From: Anaerolineales bacterium
GTDB taxonomy: Bacteria > Chloroflexota > Anaerolineae > 4572-78 > J111
NCBI GenBank assembly: GCA_020634855.1
Contig: JACKAU010000005.1
Coordinates: forward strand, 1-64,000
Reading direction: 5' to 3'
DNA: 64,000 nucleotides
In this document: positions 36,101 to 43,007 of the stretch, piece after piece
Position numbering within the stretch: the stretch's first letter is position 1
Layout of the letters: each line of letters begins with the position of its first letter
Notes under the pieces: model-generated
What the model saw: only the letters and a program-made list of their open reading frames with translations
The model's database searches: none
What the model was told of the DNA's origin: nothing
Position numbers and translations under genes: made by a program

Positions 36101-36327
36101 GTCATTGGGAAATAAAATTGGGAGAAGCGTACGTCAATGCGGTTAGATTCAAGGAGGGGCAAATCCACCTTGAGCAGGGATTGGCCCTGCTGGGCTATCC
36201 GGCGCCCACGGGCAACTTTCAGCTTGGCCGGGGATTGATCGCCCAGCTCTGGCGACGACTCCGCTACAGCCTGCGCCTGCCCCAACGCCGGCTTAAGTCC
36301 GACCACCCCGAACGGTCAATGGCATAA
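33130..36327 (+). CDS. Soluble-adenylyl-cyclase-like protein: two cyclase domains plus AAA ATPase
   Basis: A 1065-residue protein with the layout of eukaryotic soluble adenylyl cyclase. Cyclase domain 1 (about 45-200) keeps the metal aspartates Asp51 (FADISGFT) and Asp101 (KFAGDAL) but lacks the transition-state Asn/Arg. Domain 2 (about 280-440) lacks metal residues but has REYTMIGDVVNLSARL with Asn393 and Arg397, so one composite active site is expected. The AAA/STAND ATPase has Walker A GEAGIGKSRL and Walker B FVLEDCHW. TPR-like helices begin near 930. It should make cAMP, possibly bicarbonate-responsive as in sAC. The frame stops inside a palindromic element; the TPR region continues in the next entries. 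Confidence 0.9.
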   Translation: MENQHPSDRPDLIKTMAGYVPWLITRRIAVDPTPIDQPRTERLPAAVLFADISGFTALTERLAQQGPAGAEALTRILNDYFGHLIDLIATHGGDVVKFAGDALIALFPALDEAGQPQPARLAQVTRLAAQCSVTAQQHLNNYQATEGIRLSLKLAIGAGEVITMHLGGVLDRWEFLVTGDPLTQVGQAEGCAQPGDIVISPEAWPLMADVAAGRAVTAAASGRVMRLTGLRQLISPVSLADVTLSAGTAAALRCYIPGAIRARLGANQSGWIAELRRVTVLFVNLPDLNYAIDLAQAQQVIRDLQDDLYRYEGSLNKLSVDDKGVTLVAAMGLPPFAHEDDADRAIKAALAMQRTLRTRGLRGGIGITTGRAFCGSVGNDRRREYTMIGDVVNLSARLMQAVLKQGIDDDILCDSVTYRATRASAALELMLGVDLDDSGGVGDVNDFEELPPITVKGKSQPIPIYRPIDRQTTVVDIEAFHAEMVGRAAERQLLVEKLKAVLHDDEGSLIIIEGEAGIGKSRLVEFVVKQTQTLALNYLIGAGNAIERTTPYHAWRPIFKQLFKLDTDLEPAAKRRQVLARLEADFDSVRDQLQQHIKAADADELLGEGKNLTEAPSWPQLAPLLDPVLPLDWPESELTEQMTGKVRADNTFELLSLLLQQVAHQANAIEAPYVFVLEDCHWLDSTSWQLAMLVAQRVEPVVLVLATRPLSQSAPSEYRTINQLPSTIRLVLDNLSPQDVIALICQRLAVDLLPPELTELIVDKAHGNPFFSEELVYALRDAGVIQSRNGTCHIAGDLAQAQLPDTVQGVVTSRIDRLTPAQQLTLKVASVIGRIFEFQLLHDVHPIEADRDDLPDHLDRLEALDIMLMETPEPGLAYIFKHIITQEVAYDLMLYAQRQALHRAVAQWCETAYAGDLSPYYGLLAHHWHRADQADRAIDYLEKAGEAALHDYANEEAIKFFSRAIALADQAQTASEGQNGRPSAFPATRRGHWEIKLGEAYVNAVRFKEGQIHLEQGLALLGYPAPTGNFQLGRGLIAQLWRRLRYSLRLPQRRLKSDHPERSMA

Positions 36328-36413
36328 AGTTAAGCCCCCGCCCCCAGAGGGGAGAAAAGCAAATCCCCTCTGGGGGCTAGGGGCCAGAGTCCGCCACTAA
36401 CTTATCGCCATTG
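36317..36413. repeat. Palindromic element inserted in the cyclase gene
   Basis: Outer arms CAATGGCATAAAGTTA (36317) and TAACTTATCGCCATTG (to 36413) are inverted repeats. The inner arms are AGCCCCC...CAGAGGGGA and TCCCCTCTGGGGGCT. The cyclase frame stops in the left arm, and the TPR frame resumes at the right end in another frame. Confidence 0.8.
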
Positions 36414-37604
36414 CCCCGGACCGTCTTGCTGGAAGCCGCGCGGGCTTATGAAGGCTTAACGGCCGTTTATTACTTTGCCAACAAACCGGTGACGATTCTG
36501 TTTGCGGCGCTGCTATCGCTCAACCTGGCCGAGACGGCCGGGCCATCGCCGGAGTTAGCGCGCGGCTACGCTTTGGTGGGGGTCATCATCGGCTTTGTGC
36601 CGATCCACCGGCTGGCCGAAGCCTACTGCCGCAAGGCCCTCAAGATGGCCAGGGCGCTCGATAACCTGTCGGCTCGGGCCTGGGTCTTTCTGCTGACCGG
36701 CATCTATCACGCCGGGGTGGGGCATTGGAGCCGCGCCCAAAACCTGCTGGAGCAAGTCATCGACATAGCCGAACGGCTGGGCGACCGCAGCCGCTGGGAT
36801 GACGGCGTCGGCAACTTGGCCATGATTCATTTCTTCCGGGGTGATTTTGAGCGGTGCGACCGGCTGCATGCCGATGTCCTGGCTTCGGCGGAGCGCCGCC
36901 GCGACACCCACAACCAGGCCTGGGCTATGCGTGGGAAAGTTTACGTTCACCTGCGGCGCGGCGAGTTCGACCCGGCGCTGGCGGCGCTGGATACCCTGCA
37001 ATCGCTACTCCGGCAAGACCAGCAACTGGTCGATGAAGCCCTGACGATTGATCTACACGGCATGCTGGCCGTGGTTCATCTCCGCCGCGCGGAGATCGAG
37101 CCGGCGTTGGCCGCGGCTAAAACCGGCGCGGCCCTCATCGCCAAAGCCTCGCCCTCGTCGTTTCTATCGCTGCCGGGCTACGCCGGTATCGCCGAAACGT
37201 ACTTGTCCTTATGGGAGCGCGAGATGGTGGATCGACTGGGGTTTGAGATGCAGACGATTAATCTGTCTCAAATTCAAAAGGGCGGATCAGAGGGTATAAA
37301 TCGCCCTATAAAACGCGGCCCGGCGAGCCTGCCGGGCGCTGCGGAAATACGCCAAAGTTTTCCCTATCGGCCAACCCCGGGCCAACCTGTGGCAGGGCCG
37401 GTTCGAGTGGCTGTCCGGTCGCCTACTGCTGGCGGGCGAGTTGTGGCGTCGAAGCCTGGCCCTGGCCGAGCAGTACCAAATGCCCTACGATCAAGGATTG
37501 GCCCATTACGAAATCGGCCGCCACCTCCCGCTGGACGATCCCATCCGCACCCAGCACCTCCTCCAAGCCGAGCGTCTTTTCCTCGACTTAGGCGCGACGT
37601 ATGA
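36411..37604 (+). CDS. TPR tail of the cyclase protein, first fragment (frame lost after about 37315)
   Basis: About 300 residues of TPR-type helical repeats (ARAYEGLTAVYYFANKPV, KALKMARALDNLSARAW, DFERCDRLHADVLASAERR) that in homologous proteins directly follow the AAA domain. Translation from a TTG at 36411 would have no ribosome site, so this is most likely the detached tail of the gene at 33130. After about 37315 the frame reads Pro/Arg-rich nonsense to 37604, while true TPR sequence continues in the +1-shifted frame. It may be a broken remnant rather than a gene. Confidence 0.55.
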   Translation: MPRTVLLEAARAYEGLTAVYYFANKPVTILFAALLSLNLAETAGPSPELARGYALVGVIIGFVPIHRLAEAYCRKALKMARALDNLSARAWVFLLTGIYHAGVGHWSRAQNLLEQVIDIAERLGDRSRWDDGVGNLAMIHFFRGDFERCDRLHADVLASAERRRDTHNQAWAMRGKVYVHLRRGEFDPALAALDTLQSLLRQDQQLVDEALTIDLHGMLAVVHLRRAEIEPALAAAKTGAALIAKASPSSFLSLPGYAGIAETYLSLWEREMVDRLGFEMQTINLSQIQKGGSEGINRPIKRGPASLPGAAEIRQSFPYRPTPGQPVAGPVRVAVRSPTAGGRVVASKPGPGRAVPNALRSRIGPLRNRPPPPAGRSHPHPAPPPSRASFPRLRRDV

Positions 37605-37647
37605 TTTTGAAAGAGTGAGAGAGGCGTTGGAGGAGAGTCAGGGGTAG
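37321..37647 (+). pseudogene. TPR tail of the cyclase protein, last fragment (shifted frame)
   Basis: From 37321 the open frame reads CRALRKYAKVFPIGQPRAN and then WRRSLALAEQYQMPYDQGLA to HLLQAERLFLDLGATYDFE. This is typical of the C-terminal TPR of these cyclase–AAA proteins, which end ...LGAxxDLxRV. A single missing base near 37313-37320 (ACGCGGCCC) accounts for the break from the previous fragment. No start signal of its own is seen. Confidence 0.6.
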
Positions 37648-37740
37648 GGGGACAAGACCAAACCATATCTCCTCAACTTCATCGTTCATCATTCCCCTTC
37701 ATCCCTCATTATTCGTAACGTGACAGCGCCGACCAAAAAT

Positions 37741-38036
37741 AGCACACGGATTCGACGGATCATACGGATTAGCACGGATAAATTTTTAGAAGAAAAAATC
37801 CGTGTAAATCCGTTCTATCTGTCGATCCGTGTTCCGTCTTATAGCACACGGATTCGGCGGATCACACGGATTAACACGGATAAATTTCATAAAAATAAAG
37901 AAAAAATCCGCGTAAATCTGTTCTATCTGTGTTGTCCGTGTTCCAGCTAATATCACACGGATTAACACGGATAAATTTTTAGAAGAAAAAAATCTGTAGA
38001 TCTGTGCTATCCGTCAAATCCGTGTGCCATATCACA
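37741..38036. repeat. Three tandem CACGGAT palindromic units, left of the nuclease gene
   Basis: Units at about 37741-37842, 37843-37949 and 37950-38036. Each begins CACACGGATT, carries an A-rich loop (AAATTTTTAGAAGAAAAAA) and ends ATCCGTGTTCC or similar. The units are head-to-tail copies of one palindrome, roughly 86-107 bp each. The gap 37648-38082 contains nothing else. Confidence 0.9.
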
Positions 38037-38082
38037 GCACGCAGTTTTAACGGATCGCAGGATGTGTAGGGTGTTGATGCCA

Positions 38083-38532
38083 ATGTTACACAAAGACCTG
38101 ACTGAGAAAATTCTTCAAGCCTTCTACGTTGTGTACAATTCACTGGGTTATGGTTTTCTGGAAAAGGTTTACGAGAACGCCTTACAACTCGAATTGCAGG
38201 AGATGGGCCTGCAGGCCGTAACCCAACAGAAGGTTATCGTTCGCTATCGAGGCCAGCCAGTGGGCGACTATATTGCCGATATAATCGTCAATGATACGGT
38301 GGTCATTGAGTTGAAAGCGGCCGTGTCTCTGCAAGAGGAACACCGCGCTCAATTGCTTAACTACCTCAAGGCCACCGATAAAGAAATTGGCTTGCTGTTG
38401 AACTTTGGTAAAAACCTGAATTCAAACGCCTCATTTACACTAATGACCGGAAAGAGTAGTCCACAGCGGTGTTCCGCCAACAATAGCCCACGGATGCGAC
38501 GGATTATACGGTTCAACGCGGATAAAGATTAA
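38083..38532 (+). CDS. GxxExxY protein, PD-(D/E)XK nuclease-like (C-terminus frameshifted)
   Basis: A GxxExxY-family protein. The naming motif is GFLEKVY, and the nuclease-like core is DYIADIIVNDTVVIELKA, giving the Asp...Glu-x-Lys pattern of PD-(D/E)XK enzymes. The product has about 149 residues from ATG 38083; ATGs at 38062 and 38077 are alternatives without better ribosome sites. After LLLNFGKN one base seems missing at 38410-38417. The other frame reads PEFKRLIYTNDRKE and stops at 38459, exactly how the family ends, whereas the listed frame runs on into the flanking repeat. The gene sits between two sets of three palindromic repeats. The biological role of the family is not known to me. 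Confidence 0.8.
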   Translation: MLHKDLTEKILQAFYVVYNSLGYGFLEKVYENALQLELQEMGLQAVTQQKVIVRYRGQPVGDYIADIIVNDTVVIELKAAVSLQEEHRAQLLNYLKATDKEIGLLLNFGKNLNSNASFTLMTGKSSPQRCSANNSPRMRRIIRFNADKD

Positions 38533-38820
38533 GATAAAAAATTTCGTGTAAATCCGTTTTATCTGTGCCATCCGTGTTCCATATCATAGCACACGGATTC
38601 TGACGGATCATACGGATCAACACGGATAAATTTTAGAAGAAAAAATCTGTGTAAATCCGTTCTATCTGTGTCATCCGTGTGCCAGCTAATATCACACGGA
38701 TTCGGCGGATCAAACGGATCAACACGGATAAAATAAATTTAGATCGGTGAAAATCCGTTTGATCCGTTTGATCCGTGTCCTATAATTTTCGCGGGTGACG
38801 CAAATTTGCCGCACCAACGA
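38484..38820. repeat. Three tandem CACGGAT palindromic units plus conserved tail, right of the nuclease gene
   Basis: Units at about 38484-38586, 38587-38691 and 38692-38782, of the same family as 37741-38036. The last unit is followed by a non-palindromic tail (to 38820) nearly identical to that after the solitary copy at 22111. The tail ends next to the stop codon of the minus-strand gene at 38826. Confidence 0.9.
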
Positions 38821-38825
38821 CATAC

Positions 38826-39629
38826 CTAGCTGCTTGACCCGTTACCATCAACCGCCGCATCGGCGGCGCCGTTGGTCGAGGCGGTGTCGGCGGGGGAGTC
38901 GGGGGCAGCTTCTTCGTCCGTGTCTTTAGCGGTGGATGATTTGCGCTTCAGAGTCACATCGTAGCCCCAGTTTTGCAGTTGGGTGGTGGGCTTGAAATAG
39001 TAGTCAACGCCCAACAGATGGATACCCGCTCCCTGGAGACACTCGCATAATTCGAAGGTCAACGCTTTGATGGCCTCGAAACTGTTTTCTTTCTGCGTTT
39101 GCCCGGTTTGATAGGCCAGGGTATTAGCGGTGAGCATATCTCGCAGTTCGATGGCTTGAGCCAACTTGGGCACGCGAAAGCGCTCCTTTTCCGGCTGGCT
39201 CTCTTCTTTGGCAATGTAAGCGTTCAGTAGGGCCAATCGCTCTGGCGCGTCTTGCGGTCGCAGGACGTTGCGCGTTTTGGCTTTCATTTTGAAACCCCAA
39301 TGCGTCGCTTCCGAGGGGTCATCTTCATACTTGGCGGTGACCGATTTCCACATTTTGTTGATCATGGTCACGGCTTTTTTATTGAGCTGTTTGAGTTTGT
39401 CGGAGGCAATGACGCGCTGGCGTTCGGCTTCGGTATTTTCGCTGTAGGCCGCGTTGAGCCGGTCCAGCAGGCTGGTCATGCGAGGGGTAAGCGGGGTTTG
39501 CTGCTTGGGCGGCCGCGTTTGCTCATAGGCCAAAAAGGTTTTGGTCTGGGCAAATATCTCCGGCCGCTGATCCGGTTTGAGAAAGTTGATTTGATAGGGA
39601 CTACGTGGATCGGAATGCCTGATAGTCAT
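38826..39629 (-). CDS. Conserved-looking hypothetical protein, helical
   Basis: A 267-residue soluble protein I do not recognise. It is mostly helical, with a charged middle (ASDKLKQLNKKAVTMINKMWKSV), a short motif HWGFKMKAKTRNVLRPQD, and an acidic low-complexity Ala/Asp/Ser/Gly tail (about 235-267). CGAGG lies 9 bases before the ATG. It sits alone on the minus strand between the GxxExxY repeat locus and a long non-coding region. No function proposed. Confidence 0.65.
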   Translation of the reverse strand: MTIRHSDPRSPYQINFLKPDQRPEIFAQTKTFLAYEQTRPPKQQTPLTPRMTSLLDRLNAAYSENTEAERQRVIASDKLKQLNKKAVTMINKMWKSVTAKYEDDPSEATHWGFKMKAKTRNVLRPQDAPERLALLNAYIAKEESQPEKERFRVPKLAQAIELRDMLTANTLAYQTGQTQKENSFEAIKALTFELCECLQGAGIHLLGVDYYFKPTTQLQNWGYDVTLKRKSSTAKDTDEEAAPDSPADTASTNGAADAAVDGNGSSS

Positions 39630-39769
39630 CGGAATTTACCTCGTTTCAAGAATGGTGATTGATGTTGAGCGTTAAGGTTATTAACTTTAAGATCAAGTGT
39701 AACCACTTTTGACGAATATGTCTAGTTGAGCGAAAAAAATTTGAAAAAGTTAGGGTGACGATGCAGCAC

Positions 39770-39870
39770 CCACCAGGTGACTGGCACTTTTACTCAAAGA
39801 GAGAACGCTGCGGGGAATAAACCAGAGCAATTACAGCGATAAAGTGCCGGTCACCGGCATAAATGGGTGG
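39770..39870. repeat. Palindromic element, CCAGGTGACTGGCACTTTT family
   Basis: The left arm from CCACCAGGTGACTGGCACTT and the right arm AAAGTGCCGGTCACC (39841) through AAATGGGTGG (39870) are imperfect inverted copies about 100 bp end to end. A half copy lies at 12851. Confidence 0.75.
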
Positions 39871-39894
39871 TAATAATTGGAAAAATTAAGACCA

Positions 39895-40520
39895 CCTTTC
39901 GCTTCCAACAATCCGGTCCAATTTTTCCAACGAAAGTTATAACAAACGGCCAACTTTTCAAATTTTTTCCAATAAATGGATATCGAATCGTAATTTTTTC
40001 AAATTATTTCCGAAAAAGATATACCTAAACGCGAGTCCCCTCGCAACGATCCGTCTTTCGATATACCAAAACGCGATCCGGTGCAATTTTTCCAACGAAA
40101 GCTATAACGTCAGCCAATTCTTTCAAATTATTTCCAATAAACATGTATCGAATCGCCATCCCGTCCAATTTTTCCAACGAAAGTTATAACAAACGGCCAA
40201 CTTTTCAAATTATTTTTAAAAAAGATGTATCGAATCGGGAGTCGCTCCGCAGAGATCCGAAAAAAGGTATACCAAAATTGGAATCTGTGGAAAATTTTTG
40301 GAAAAAGTTATATCTGAAAGGGGATCGCTCGAAAAAAGTTCGGCAAAAGTTATATCGAAAGCGGAATCTTTTTGAAGGGGATGGGCAAAAGCTATATCAA
40401 AAAGGGACTCGCTCCGCAGAGATCCGAAAAAAGATGTATCGAAAAGGGAGTCGGTCGGAAAAAGTTCGCAAAAAGTTGTATCGAAAGCCGAATCTTGGGG
40501 AAAGGTTCGGCAAAAGTTGC
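39895..40520. repeat. Degenerate tandem repeat, 42-bp period (about 80-84 bp on the left)
   Basis: On the right side five consecutive units start at 40308, 40350, 40392, 40434 and 40476, each 41-42 bp, of the form (T/C)TATATCGAAAGGGG...GCAAAAG. On the left side a block of about 75 bp (AATTTTTCCAACGAAAG... to ...ATCGAATCG) recurs at 39917, 40083 and 40163. The region is AT-rich and strand-asymmetric in purines on the right. One frame (40143-40526) stays open and would give a Lys/Arg-rich 14-residue repeat, but there is no ribosome site and the units drift in phase. Confidence 0.8.
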
Positions 40521-40536
40521 ATCTGAAGCGGCGTAC

Positions 40537-40596
40537 TGGAGCGATAAAGCTGGCTTTGTCATTCACGGTCGGGTCAAAGTAAACTTTGACACTCCA
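40537..40596. repeat. Double-palindrome element TGGAGCG...CTCCA, copy 1
   Basis: A 60-bp unit with end arms TGGAG/CTCCA and two internal palindromes, one around AAAGCTGGCTTT and one GTCAAAGTAAACTTTGAC. Related copies lie at 42678, 54342 and 54422. Confidence 0.85.
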
Positions 40597-40621
40597 GACT
40601 GCTATTTTCAAGGGAGTCCGA

Positions 40622-40692
40622 CAGACCTTACAGGACGACAGCGAGAATGAAAATGCTGTAGGACAAACTTAAGTTTGTCCTACAGGTCTTAT
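40622..40692. repeat. Palindromic element with a perfect 30-bp palindrome
   Basis: Bases 40656-40685 are a perfect palindrome centred on AACTT/AAGTT with arms CTGTAGGACAAACTT. Flanking AGACCTTACAGGAC (40622) and GTCCTACAGGTCT (to 40690) extend the symmetry. From here to 40871 no gene is seen. Confidence 0.8.
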
Positions 40693-40871
40693 TTTCAGAG
40701 GAGGCGCTCACAAGTTTTTCGGCTTAGGCTGTATTGAACAGAGCAAGCTAAAAACTTTACTGGTTACATAGAGCCGTATCGATAACAATTCTAACCAGTT
40801 TCATATATTCTATATCTCTGATTTTAATTCTGTTTAGCTACAATAAGGTGGTAGATACAGGTAGGTTTACG

Positions 40872-42098
40872 ATGAAGCGATCTGCCGCCTTAAAAAAAGC
40901 CATTGCTGCCATAAAAGCAGGAGATAAAGAAACCGCCCGTGATTTTCTACTGGCGCTGCTGAACGAACAGCCAGAAAATGAAGCGGCCTGGTTGTGGCTG
41001 ACGAACGCCGTAGATGGCTATGAACAGAAAGTCAAATGTCTTGAGCAAGTCCTGGCCATTAATCCGGCCAACGAGAAGGCAAAACAAGGACTGATTTTTC
41101 TTCAGAAAAAGCACGATAAAGCCGCCCGAAACACCCCTGCCACGAAACCCTTAAATAACCGTTCTAAATTTCCCCTTATTGCTATATCAATTATTGCGAT
41201 CATCTGTTTTATCTGTTGTTCAGTGGGGGTAATTGGAAATATTGTTTCTCAAACAGTTTCTCAGCCCCACACTTTAGCCATCAGCACCACAGCTATAGCT
41301 ACATCCATACCGACTCCCAGCCTGGCGCTCCCCCAAGAAATACGAAGCATAGACGCCTTACAAGCAACGTCTTTACCATTACCCACGCCTCATTTAGAGG
41401 CAGCTACGCCTACTCCCACCCGCGTTGTTGCAGATACACCCACTGTAACCTCGACGCCTCTGCCAATTTCTACACCTGATATTTTTCAATATGCTTCCGT
41501 CGTTAGAGTGATTGATGGGGATACGATTGAGGTTATGATCGATAGTGTGGAATATACGGTGCGATATATTTTGATTGACACGCCCGAAACGCATGGCGAA
41601 GTTGAACCGTTCGGAGCCGCAGCCGCCGAAGCCAATAGGCAGCTAACTGAGGGCAAGACGGTTCTGCTTGAAAAAGATGTGTCTGAAACGGATCGATACG
41701 GACGATTACTCCGTTACGTCTATGTGGATGATATGATGGTCAACGAATTGCTGGTCCAGATAGGATTGGCCCAAGTGGCCACCTATCCACCCGATGTGAA
41801 ATATTTGGACCGAATTTTAGCTGCGCAGAATCACGCGCAAGACAAGGAGCTTGGAATGTGGGGCACCCGGCCTATCAGAGAACCAACGGCTACATTTACC
41901 CCCATCCCGCCCGCTGCGCCACTACGAACAGAAACCAACCCGGTCTGTAATTGTGGCAGCAATACCTATAATTGTAGTGATTTTAGTTCCCATCAATCCG
42001 CCCAACAATGTTACGAGTACTGTAAATCGGTCGGGGCGGGAGATGTTCATGATTTGGACCGAGATCATGACGGTGACGCTTGTGAAGCGCTACATTGA
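40872..42098 (+). CDS. Membrane-anchored thermonuclease (TPR – TM – SNase – Excalibur)
   Basis: A 408-residue protein. Residues 1-85 are TPR-like helices (AGDKETARDFLLALLNEQPEN, NPANEKAKQGLIFL), followed by one membrane helix (about 103-125) and a Thr/Pro-rich linker (to about 205). The staphylococcal-nuclease domain is at about 207-340 with VIDGDTIEV, the catalytic region YILIDTPETHGE, and SETDRYGRLLRYVYVD. Last is an Excalibur-type Ca-binding motif (DLDRDHDGDACE). The nuclease would lie outside the membrane and cut extracellular DNA or RNA. ATG 40872 has GGTAGG 7 bases upstream; a GTG at 40848 is an alternative. Confidence 0.9.
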   Translation: MKRSAALKKAIAAIKAGDKETARDFLLALLNEQPENEAAWLWLTNAVDGYEQKVKCLEQVLAINPANEKAKQGLIFLQKKHDKAARNTPATKPLNNRSKFPLIAISIIAIICFICCSVGVIGNIVSQTVSQPHTLAISTTAIATSIPTPSLALPQEIRSIDALQATSLPLPTPHLEAATPTPTRVVADTPTVTSTPLPISTPDIFQYASVVRVIDGDTIEVMIDSVEYTVRYILIDTPETHGEVEPFGAAAAEANRQLTEGKTVLLEKDVSETDRYGRLLRYVYVDDMMVNELLVQIGLAQVATYPPDVKYLDRILAAQNHAQDKELGMWGTRPIREPTATFTPIPPAAPLRTETNPVCNCGSNTYNCSDFSSHQSAQQCYEYCKSVGAGDVHDLDRDHDGDACEALH

Positions 42099-42128
42099 TG
42101 TAAAGGGGTAGTCGAAAAGGAGAGAGCC

Positions 42129-42587
42129 ATGTTACGCAGGATTAAATTCGCACTTTTACTGGTAGTACTTATTTTTGGAATGAGTAGTCCTGTTCTATCG
42201 GAAGAAGAACCACCCAGCAGCCCGGAAACTTACTCAGTTTATCTTCCCTTTCTTAACCTATCCCCCAATAATTTAAGCATCAGTCAATTGCACTATAGCA
42301 GCAGCGATGAAGTGGTCGAAGTAACCAACAACGGACCCGGTACGCAAAGTCTGGATGGTTGGACTATTTACAGCGCTATCGGGTCGCAGACCTATCATTT
42401 TAGCGGCGTTAGCCTGGGCGTAGGCCAACGGGTCCGAGTTCATTCCGGGCCGGATGCCTTCGCCAACCCACCCCTCGATTTATTGTGGTCAACAGCATAC
42501 CTCTGGAATAACAACGGCGATAGAGCGGAGTTGTATGATAACAATAATCAGTTAAGAGACTCGTCTTGTTATAAGAGCGGGTGTTAG
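42129..42587 (+). CDS. Exported lamin-tail-domain (LTD) protein
   Basis: A 152-residue secreted protein: signal peptide (1 to about 25, RIKFALLLVVLIFGMSSPVLS) and a lamin-tail beta-sandwich from about 48 (ISQLHYSSSDEVVEVTNNG, SLDGWTIYSAIGSQTYHF, WNNNGDRAELYDNN). LTD domains are often fused to extracellular nucleases; here a separate LTD protein sits 30 bases after an SNase gene, so the two probably work together outside the cell. AAAAGGAGAG precedes the ATG. The ending CYKSGC may form a disulfide. Confidence 0.85.
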   Translation: MLRRIKFALLLVVLIFGMSSPVLSEEEPPSSPETYSVYLPFLNLSPNNLSISQLHYSSSDEVVEVTNNGPGTQSLDGWTIYSAIGSQTYHFSGVSLGVGQRVRVHSGPDAFANPPLDLLWSTAYLWNNNGDRAELYDNNNQLRDSSCYKSGC

Positions 42588-42677
42588 TTCTGAGTATTTC
42601 CCGGAAAGCGTGGCCGACGGGTGTCCAAACTGAGTTTCGTAACGAGAACCCAAAAAGATGAATCTGAAGTGATGTAG

Positions 42678-42721
42678 TGGAGCGACAAAGCTAGCTTTGT
42701 CATTCACGCTCATGTCGCTCA
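42678..42721. repeat. Double-palindrome element TGGAGCG, truncated copy 2
   Basis: It matches copy 1 from upstream (ATCTGAAG...) through TGGAGCGACAAAGCTAGCTT and TCATTCACG, then lacks the second internal palindrome. Confidence 0.7.
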
Positions 42722-42743
42722 CTCAACAACCCTCAATAGGGGG

Positions 42744-42815
42744 ACAACAACGGATTAAGAAAGAAACGGATTTCATGGGTTTCTATCCGTTCCTTTCCCC
42801 ATCCGTTGTTGTTTT
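42744..42815. repeat. Palindromic element, ACAACAACGGAT family
   Basis: The left arm ACAACAACGGATTAAGAAAG continues to AAACGGAT (42770), and the right arm runs from ATCCGTTCCTTTC to ATCCGTTGTTGTTTT. The inverted arms enclose a TTTC-rich loop. Confidence 0.8.
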
Positions 42816-42900
42816 ATGGGCAAGGGAGGGTAGCATTGGGCAAAACGATTCGGCGGCGGTGAAGGAGTTAATGCGGCTGAGCAACGCCCCTGCTTGCTTC

Positions 42901-42992
42901 GGAACCACTGAGACACTGAATTTTTGTGAACCCACTGAAGGGCGACTGTTTTTCAGTGGGTTCAGGCTAATCAGTGGTTCAGTGCTTCAGAA
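42901..42992. repeat. Nested palindromic element, GAACCCACTGAA family
   Basis: Inner stem GAACCCACTGAA (42928-42939) with TTCAGTGGGTTC (42952-42963), perfect 12 bp. Outer stem GAACCACTGA (42902) with TCAGTGGTTC (42971). Together with the two elements before it, it fills the gap between the LTD and caspase genes. Confidence 0.8.
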
Positions 42993-43007
42993 AACAGAAT
43001 GCCAGAG

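Noticed and set aside
37720..37950. Reading frames with RIRRIIRI(S/N)TDKF repeats on both strands
   Set aside because: They are translations of the CACGGAT palindromic repeats.
37741..38782. CRISPR-like array
   Set aside because: The repeats are 86-107 bp palindromes placed directly end to end without unique spacers, and no cas gene is present.
40143..40526. Lys/Arg-rich 127-residue protein
   Set aside because: It is the translation of a 42-bp degenerate repeat, has no start signals, and the repeat phase shifts relative to the frame on both sides.
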